Positions 56,500-64,000 of a stretch of 64,000 nucleotides of DNA are shown here, one piece after another. The position numbers and the translations under genes were made by a program. A model generated the notes under the pieces. It made no database searches, had not been told where the DNA came from, and saw nothing but the letters and a program-made list of their open reading frames with translations. This DNA comes from Isoetes taiwanensis (lineage: Eukaryota > Streptophyta > Lycopodiopsida > Isoetales > Isoetaceae). The first letter of the stretch is position 1, and every line of letters begins with the position of its first letter. Location of the stretch: NCBI GenBank assembly GCA_021234155.1, contig JAJEKV010000166.1, positions 124,001 to 188,000 on the forward strand. The letters run 5' to 3'.

Positions 56500-57620
56500 C
56501 AATGGGATAACAAAAAATTGTCATACCAATTCTCTCGACTATCGTTCCAAAATAAGGATGCCTTACTACTCCTTATTTTCAACATTCAGCACTTTTACTT
56601 CAAACAAAAGTCAAGGACCTCCTCAACCGTCATTATATAACAGGCTCAAGAGGACCAGGCATGTTTTGACGCTTCCGTCGTCAACATCGTAGTCATAACT
56701 GCCCTTCTGTAATACAGGAAGATCGAATGGCCACAGCACCGACAGACAACGACCCAGGCAGCATCAACTCAATAGTACACCATAAAATCTATTTGTGCGA
56801 TCTAAACATAAGAATCTCTACATCTCTGATAAATTTATACATATAACAAATGAATTAATATGTCTACACATGTGAATCTCAAGTATGATTAAGAGAAACA
56901 GCCTGGGTCAGGAAAGATGCGAGATAGTCAAAAGAAGAAAAGTATTTCAAAATATAGTGGAACGGATAACAAGAGTTATGAATAACAAATGATGAAGAAT
57001 GTCTGTGTGTAATTAATGTTAAAGTACATATGTAAAAATGTGAGATATAATGCACTATATAATTGTATTAAAGGACTAGTAAATTGCCCACCGTTGGTGG
57101 GCTTTATATGTGTTTGTTCACCGTTTGTGATCATTCCATGTGATTCGGCCATATTACTATGTCAAATATTCCAATTATGGCATCCGATCCATACCAGGAC
57201 CTTCGCCATACTCTTTTTGATGATGTTAAATTCATAAATTTTGGATTGTATATAGTGTGCAGATGATTCACTTTCTCTGGAATCAATTTTAAAACTCCTG
57301 GCACTTTCTCTAGCTCTTCCGTTTCATTGTGTCAGCCTAGCTGCAAAACCGTGGAAAACTGTGTCGTAAACACTTGAGAAGATATAATCTGATTTGCAGA
57401 TATTGCAAGAGTTTGATCTGTAACTTTTGCAAAGGAGGATTCAAGAGCGGATGCATACCCACCCCAACTGGTATGAAATCAATCACTATAATCAACCACT
57501 TAGAAAATATGTGAATCCTTGTTTAGAGCTTTTACGTTGCGGGGAGAAATGCAAAAGATATTGTTGTCTTTTTTTAAGTTCAAGTGGTGTCTTTTGCGCC
57601 TTTTTCTTTAGAATATTTTG
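56500..57620. other. Region without recognisable genes
   Basis: AT-rich, only short ORFs, no repeats detected by eye. Confidence 0.4.
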
Positions 57621-57622
57621 CA

Positions 57623-57782
57623 TTTAGGGGGAAGGTATTTTCGTCCTTGTTAAAATTCAAAATGTGCCTTTTTGTTAAAGGGTTTTTTACATTTGAGGGG
57701 TTTAGGGGGAAAGGGTATTTTTGTCCTTGTTAAAATTCAAAATGTGCTGTTTTTTAAAGGGCTTTTTACATTTGAGGGGTTT
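57623..57782. repeat. 80-bp tandem duplication
   Basis: TTTAGGGGGAAGGTATTTTC to ACATTTGAGGGGT is repeated once at 57,702 with a few changes. Confidence 0.85.
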
Positions 57783-58379
57783 GTTACCGAATTTATTTAG
57801 CAGTACAAAATTTAACACAATTGTACTGCTTATGAAATTTTATATAGCAAATATAGAACTGACCTGTCATTTTATTGAATATCTGAATGTTGTTGGATTT
57901 GATTCTGATTAACCCGAAACACCAGAACACCAATGTATGCATTATGCAAGGTGATGCACAACTTGTGTGGTCACATGTGCACAAAATGTGCTCGCATGCA
58001 TGTAACCAAGTTATGTTTCTGACCTTATTATTTCCATATTGCAGCTTGGGTTTACCAATTCTCTTTGGCCACAACTTTTGTACTGCCATTACAATGTACA
58101 ATGTAATGCTAGCAAAACCAAATATGTGCAAAGAGAGCACCAACCTTGTATGGCAATGAAATCAGTGATCTGCCAAAAAATATATTTCATGTCTATACTT
58201 CATAAACAAATAGTACCTTGAACAAAAACCAAGATCTCCGACTTGAACTCAATCTCAAACCTTTTGTCATGAAGCTGAAGTTGTCCTGGTCCAGTGGAAA
58301 CATGCTAACGAGATACTTACGAGGGACCGCGGATACTTACAGGGGACCTTTGTTGTAGGGTGAGGTGTAACCTTAAATT

Positions 58380-59590
58380 ACATAAACCTGCATGTCATTG
58401 AATGCAAACACATTCCAAATACCTTGAACATGAACATCGCCCTGGGAAGTAAGAACAGAGCAATAAAAATGAACACTGCAATATGCCGCCGAACCAGGAA
58501 AATAAACTATTCTTGAAGCTCCAGCAGTTACAAAGCCACGAATGGCTCGGGATGCATGACTTTTGATCCGGGTAATGCATATTTTGGATCCAGCTTTCCG
58601 CTAACCTTGTGTCCAAGCTTGGATCACACCCACGATGGATTTAATCTCAAAGGGTGTCATTCTTTAAAAATCGGAAGTTTCAAAGCCTCTCTCTGAAGAA
58701 TCGCTTGTATCCCCACATCGTGCCTTTGCTTCGGGTCCAAGTTCGACATTCACCCCAAAATCGCAATCCCATAGGGATATGTGAAAAAAACGAGAAAATC
58801 GTGCATAGCTGAATCAATCTGCTGAGAGCTCTCGACTCCTGAGTTTTACCCAGCAGCTGGAATGAAACCCACAACAGGGGCACCCATCATAGATTGAGGC
58901 GGGATCATAGTAGGAGGAGTAGTTCTGGGGCTTGGTAATAAGTAGCTTATGGAGATGGCCCTCCATCAATAGACCTCGCCTTTAATCTGGTTCACAGTTC
59001 TCCATGAGCTGGATTAGCACGCACTGAAGAAAACACAAATGAAGATGCCAGAACAACGATCTGATGTCTCTGAGATAATAGGTGTGGGATTACCTAATTC
59101 TTCTCCACTTCATGCAATCGATTTTCTACTTCTTTTTTTTTTTAAATGGAATGGCTTTGTTATCATCTTTGCTCTTCATCATTCCATAGCTTGATTAAGC
59201 AATACTTGTTTAGGCCTGAGATTTTTCAGACTTAGAATCGTTGGAACATTCAGCAGACATGGGTTCTCCAAGCATTTGAAGATAGAATAATCTAGCTAGC
59301 CCGGACCTACAGATTCTTGAGTTCACATGCACAAAAAAACAACTTTCTGGTAGGTGTAAACGGAATGAGGAAGGAAGCGCCTTAATCTGCAGGGTAAATT
59401 GACGACCTAAAGCAGCAGAGAAAAGTGATAGCAGACATGGTCGCCACTAAGTTACCTGCGTTGTAGCCCCGATCAATCACCTGATCCTTGGCCCGATCCC
59501 CTTCTCTTCAACGGGAGACAAAACCTAGAAAAATCTCACTGTCCGATCAATCCAACCCTAGATCTAAGCCGTCCGATCTAGGGCGTGGTT
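58380..59590 (-). other. Possible 5' part of a host gene on the minus strand
   Basis: The minus strand from 59,590 resembles a plant 5' UTR (GATCTAGGGTTGGATTGATC, then GCTACAACGCAG|GTAACTTAG as a good donor at about 59,457). Downstream, a frame at about 58,590-58,390 (KICITRIKSHASRAIRGFVT, SQGDVHVQGIWNVFAFND) is protein-like but not recognised. Weak evidence. Confidence 0.25.
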
Positions 59591-60339
59591 GAAGACAGAC
59601 ATACAACAAAATTTTATAATATAGGATAAGTATAAATCTGATGGGCATGTAAAACACTGAGGATAGCAATATATCAGTTGTTAAAACTGTAACGAAATAA
59701 GAAAACAAAATTTTGATACAAAATTAAATTAGGGCTGACTATAATAAAACGAATTGTAGAGTATATAATAGACATATACACAGAAGTTAATACGATTAGA
59801 ATGAGCTTCTACTAAACATCGCGAGAATTATAAGTGTGTATTATATTAAAAGAACAAATCAAGTTTTTATTTATATCTATAGTCGTCTATAATATATAAT
59901 CGATTACATGTATGTGTACAAAGAATGATTTCTAAATTAGGTATCTTGTCAACTCATCACCCCGGTATGCTTGGTGAGGCGGGCAAGGCAACGTTGAGCA
60001 GATATCTAGAATTGCCACCTGGCCCAAGTCGATTGGGCAAGGCGGGACCTGCTAATTTGGGACATTCAAATTGGGGTTTCTACCCCAATTTGCTAGTCGC
60101 CCCCAATTCGATTTGGGGGCGGTTGGAGAAGGGGAGGAGCTTATTCCACCGCCGGGGCATGGAGAACACGAGAGATGGGAGATCTAGCTCGAGGCCGGTT
60201 AGTAGGCCTAGTTAGCTTGAGATTCTAGTTAGGAACCAACCCTTGTTTGTTAGATGGATGATTAGTCTCTCTATTTTATGTTCTAGTTGAGATTGTAATG
60301 GATGTATCGGATATGAATGTTCTCTTTACATTTCCTCTG

Positions 60340-61200
60340 TATTGTATGGGTAAAGGGGGGTAGAGACCTAAAGGCCATCTAGAAGTAGAGATGTTCCTAG
60401 TTAGAACCCTTAAAATCCGATAATTGCGGCACGTGCACAAGAGCCCACATTGTGGATGCTATATCATTGATTGACACCGGACAAACGAGCACAATGGTGA
60501 AACAGAGGTGGGATCTTGCCTAGCATGGCTACAAGACTCCTACGGTGTGCTAGGCTTATAGTGGGTCCTCGCGTTTGGGGGCGGGTATGGGTCCGACACC
60601 TCACGGATCGTGAGGAAGCGTGCCTATATGGACATCACGGGCTCGATGGGGGCGCCTAGCGGTCCATGGATTTTGGGGGTTCAAGTCGGGTATGGTAGCG
60701 TGTGCACCTAGTGGCGGTATTCTCTAGCACACCCGGGGATCCATTGTGTTCAAAGAGGGACACTTCTCGACCGCCTCATCGGACCCGAAGAGATGTAACC
60801 GGAGTAGTCTCATAGGGTGATTCCACGAGATTGCATCTCCAGAAGGCTACAATCACGTCATAACATGTTTCAGCCTATCTGGGAAGTGTGCACAGGAGGG
60901 GTGGATGGAGTGGACTACCCTAACCATTGTTCTATGCCAGCCAATGCCATGTTATACTTTTGTCTGGCAATTGTTACGGGCGGAGGCCTTGTTGTCAATC
61001 GACCCCCATGAGTCGAGGCGCAGGTAAAGCCCTTATTTATGGTGCATTTCCTTTGTTATGTTGGTATTACATTTGTTAGTTGTATTGATGATGATGCGCC
61101 ACCCTTCGTGTTGGTATATTATTTATTAGTATTGTTGCCAGGTGCTAACACGTATATATATGCTTCCGCTATATAGGATTCCCATAGAAGATGTGGGACG
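60340..61200 (+). repeat. LTR fragment related to the gypsy LTR at 10.3-11.9 kb
   Basis: GGGTAGAGA-CTAAAG (60,355; compare 11,050) and a block from GGCTACA.TCA through GTGCACAGGAGGGG-GGATGGAGTGGACTACCCTAA (60,846-60,927; compare 11,455-11,535) are shared in the same order and orientation. No PBS or coding region follows, so it is a solo or truncated LTR. Confidence 0.7.
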
Positions 61201-61399
61201 AATGACACCTCCGTGTCCTTCACCTGGACACTTGGCCATCACAAGTGGCCCAAGTCAGACGGAGGGCCTTTCAGGTGGTGATGGATTCGACATGGAGGGA
61301 ATTTCCCATATTTATCACGATGGGAGCATCGTATGGATTGGGAGCATCACAAGATCTTGTCTAAACTTGCAAAGGACTCGATCTAGATTGGTATATCCA

Positions 61400-62301
61400 A
61401 TATTGACATGAAAGCAATACAATATGGTAAAGAATTGAATCTTTTACCTCATAATAATCAGAGATCAATAATAATCTGCACAAATATATCCATTATCAGA
61501 TATACAATATCTGGTTGAGTGATTCACGAAAGCTTCTCCTCGAGAATGCATTCTTTTGCCACTACCGCACTACCGCCACTGCCTTGCTCTTTCATAGCAT
61601 ATGCACTCAATTGAGTTAACCCTCAACTAAGTGGGGATCCCAAAGCTGCCTCTGCATGCATGAAACAACTTGGAAATCTTGGATAATAAGCACATAAGCA
61701 CAAGCCAAGACAGAAGATCTTATATGGGTAAAGTGGTAGACAATGGATAACGTAATTAAATGAAATAAAACACATGAGCATCAGAAGCAAAAAACATAGC
61801 CAAAAAACCAACGATCATGATACATAGCTTCGAGACAATGGGAAACTCAGCCAATCTATGCAGGCTCTATTAACAAGAAAATGTCCAACCATCTTGCATT
61901 TCAGCCCGGGGGAGGTGGGAGGAAGATAGGATGAATCTCGCATGCACATACCCTCTCAACCCATGTCCGGCACTAGAGAACCTCTTACCAGAGTCACCGA
62001 GTTGATGCCGCATCTTTCCTAGAAGAACCACGCTTGGTATCATGATAGAGTAAAAAAATATAACATAGAAACATAGATGAACATGAGCATGCTTAAACAA
62101 CCCCGACCACCGAATCTGGAAGCCCAGCCCCGGAGGATCCAAAACAATGCAAAGACCATGGAAATGTGATGCAAAGACCAAGACATATGATGATGTTCAT
62201 TACATATTTACTACTATAGGTGCCCATATGCTAAGCGTATAGCTCGTATGTTCGGCATGTATTTTTAGGCATTAAGTTTCTCACACTAATTAAAATCTAA
62301 A
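61400..62301. other. Region without recognisable genes
   Basis: Short ORFs only. It ends at the start of the copia LTR. Confidence 0.4.
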
Positions 62302-62831
62302 TGTTAAGCTATAAGTTCAAATTTGGCTTCAATAAACCGGTTCCTGATTGCCGTTGCTAAGACCGATCTGCTTGTCTTTGAGTTAGCCGAAGATCTTGCA
62401 AGCTGGGTTTTGGGTTTGCTTATTGCTGGTTTTTCCTGATAAGTCCAAGTTTGAATCAAATCCTTTTTCTTGGTGGTTGTGATTGAGCCCATAACTGTTG
62501 TAGATTGGATTGTTCCTGTGCTGAAGGGAAAATAGGCCTGGATCAATTCCTTTCATTCTTTTCCCTTGGAAATTGCCTTAGTTATTGTTCTGGATCCGGT
62601 TGGGTGGAAATTGGATGCCCAAATCCATTGGTTGTGGAAACCAAGCTATTTATCCTTATTGAAAGATTGTTTCTTCTTTACCTTGTCTAAACAACTGTGG
62701 TTCAAAGTAACTGCGCCTTTAAGTTCCCTTAAAGCGTATCAATGTTACCAGAGCTTCCTTTATTAGTGTCTTCTGTTGTGGTGCATACCTCACTCTTTTG
62801 TGTTTTCTTAAGTAAACTAGTAAGTTTAACA
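62302..62831 (+). repeat. 5' LTR of the copia element
   Basis: Starts TGTTAA and ends TTTAACA, a 6-bp inverted terminus, directly before the primer-binding site. Length 530 bp. The start is chosen from the inverted terminus because no second LTR is visible. Confidence 0.65.
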
Positions 62832-62843
62832 TGGTATCAGAGC
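62832..62843 (+). promoter_or_regulatory. Primer-binding site (initiator tRNA-Met)
   Basis: TGGTATCAGAGC abuts the LTR end CA. Confidence 0.9.
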
Positions 62844-62859
62844 TTGCATCTAGTTCTAG

Positions 62860-63650
62860 AGCAGTTGTAAATTTTTGAGGGGCTCTTTGGAACAAAAACT
62901 TTGTATGTCTTCTCACGGAGTTGGATATCAACCTGAAAGATTAAGATGAAGCTCCTTCTACAAAGCGAAAAGCTTTTGGAATTATGGTGGAAATAACCTT
63001 CCTCGGCCACGGTGATTGATGCAACTCTTGGCACTCTTATAATGAATGGTCTTTGCGCATATGATGCTTGGGTTAAGAATATAGATGGTGGAAAGAAAAA
63101 AAGACCACACAACCCGAAGCTCATTTCCTATGCTCTCAAAGAATCCATTTTAATGGATTCTAAGGATTTTATTACTTCTAGTAAAGTTTAGAAGTATTTG
63201 AAAAAAACCTACATGAAGTGATTAGTCTTTGCAAAGATATTACATAATTGCAGTATCATTTGAATGATTCATTTGATAAGCATGTGGATAAGTTTAAAAT
63301 GCTTCTTGAAGCATTATCTTCTGCCGGTGCTAGTATTCCACATGATCAATAAAAGTTATAGATCCTTATGACTGTGTTATTCAATAAAAAATCTATAGCT
63401 TTAGATTGAGCTTGTGAATCACTAAAAGATGGGTTTCGAAAGTTGCAAATGCAATCTATGCATGAAGATCAAGCTTTACTTGTTGATACTAAGAAATGAG
63501 GTTCTTGAAGATGAAAAGGCCTTTTTTGCGATACAAAGTGCACTTTCTGCGGTCGTGGTAGAAGCTAGGATCGTGGTGGTGATAGTCGACAATTGGCTAG
63601 ACTTGAGCAACCTAAGTTAACTGCTCTGTTTAGCCTATTGTAAAAGACAA
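62860..63650 (+). pseudogene. Copia gag (UBN2-type), decayed
   Basis: Frames around 63,250-63,470 give NDSFDKHVDKFKMLLEALSS, AGASIPHDQ, KLQILMTVLFNKKSIALD and SLKDGFRKLQMQSMHEDQAL, the pattern of a copia gag polyprotein. It is interrupted by several stops and frameshifts. No clear zinc knuckle is readable. Confidence 0.65.
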
Positions 63651-63804
63651 ATCATGTTGAAAAGCGAATTATTATAAGCGGCTTTATTAATGAGCATAAA
63701 GCTTTACTCGGGCAATCGAGATGGACCTCATATTCGGATGAACATGCAAGTGTTGCATGTGATGAAGCTACGAAGCCACTTTTTCTACAAGAACTATTGT
63801 TTCT

Positions 63805-64000
63805 ATGACTATTGATTCTGGTGCAACATATCACATGACTTTTCATAGGCACTGCTTGAAGAAATACCGCCCACGTCAAGTTAGAAAACTTCTGTTTCTT
63901 GGCGATAACACGACCCATGAGGTCAAAGGCATTGGAGATCTTCATGTTGATACTCCTAGTGGTGTGCAAGTCTTGTGTGGCATTTTACATGTACTTGGTT
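63805..64000 (+). pseudogene. Copia protease / pre-integrase region, truncated by window end
   Basis: TIDSGATYHMTFHRHCLKKY contains the DSGA active site of copia retropepsins. LLFLGDNTTHEVKGIGDLHV and the following G-x-L-x-V-L-G continue in the same frame to the window edge. Confidence 0.88.

Larger units (their letters stand above)
62302..64000 (+). mobile_element. Ty1/copia LTR retrotransposon, 5' part (continues beyond the window)
   Basis: LTR, iMet primer-binding site, decayed gag and a copia-type protease / pre-integrase region up to the window edge. A protease directly followed by a GAG_pre-integrase-like stretch, with no RT before it, is the Ty1/copia order. Stops in gag show this copy is inactive. 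Confidence 0.85.

Overview
The window is nuclear DNA of a land plant. The best guess is a fern or another seed-free or gymnosperm lineage with swimming sperm. The evidence is a broken but almost full-length intraflagellar-transport gene (IFT56/TTC26/DYF13) with plant-like introns, which is expected only in plants that still build cilia. It sits in a very repeat-rich setting of LTR retrotransposons using a tRNA-iMet primer site, LINEs, tRNA-derived SINEs and TIR elements. The species cannot be named from the sequence alone.

Layout. 1-7,918 (+) is IFT56 from an internal exon to the stop codon, with three lesions clustered at the end of exon 8. 8,640-9,620 is a degenerate repeat array, followed by two 3' exons of an unknown gene (to 10,098). 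10,351-19,917 is a 3'-truncated, decayed Ty3/gypsy element with a 1.5-kb LTR, three strong hairpins, two extra reading frames before gag, and gag-PR-RT-RNase H-partial integrase. 20-25 kb holds tRNA-like SINE heads and an L1-type LINE ORF1. 25-31 kb is mostly MITEs, local duplications and minisatellites.

31.2-48.0 kb looks like one large, nested TIR transposon. Its ends start GGGTAAAAGCATG, and TGTACAT-rich arrays lie inside both ends. It carries two convergent copies of a multi-exon transposase-like gene (motifs DFAENY, SDGC, WNYF..HGKG), a coiled-coil gene and a satellite-like array of GGATCACACC palindromes. A processed pseudogene with a 15-bp target duplication has landed in its right terminus. 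48-50.4 kb is a LINE ORF2 tail. 50.5-56.5 kb mixes a coiled-coil fragment, a short element with the same kind of termini, an FCP1-like phosphatase pseudogene, a third transposase C-terminus, a LINE ORF1 fragment and a second SINE. 56.5-62.3 kb is mostly unassigned, apart from a relative of the gypsy LTR. 62,302 to the window end is the 5' part of a Ty1/copia element.

The two most interesting signals are these. (1) The first leader ORF of the gypsy element opens with ARTKQTAR, identical to residues 1-8 of histone H3, and is followed by an AT-hook-like stretch and a highly charged coiled coil. This suggests chromatin mimicry or tethering. (2) The 16.7-kb TIR element and its short relative have a transposase that resembles, from memory, proteins common in aquatic animals. 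Almost every coding region here is decayed, so the products described are mostly ancestral ones inferred across frameshifts.
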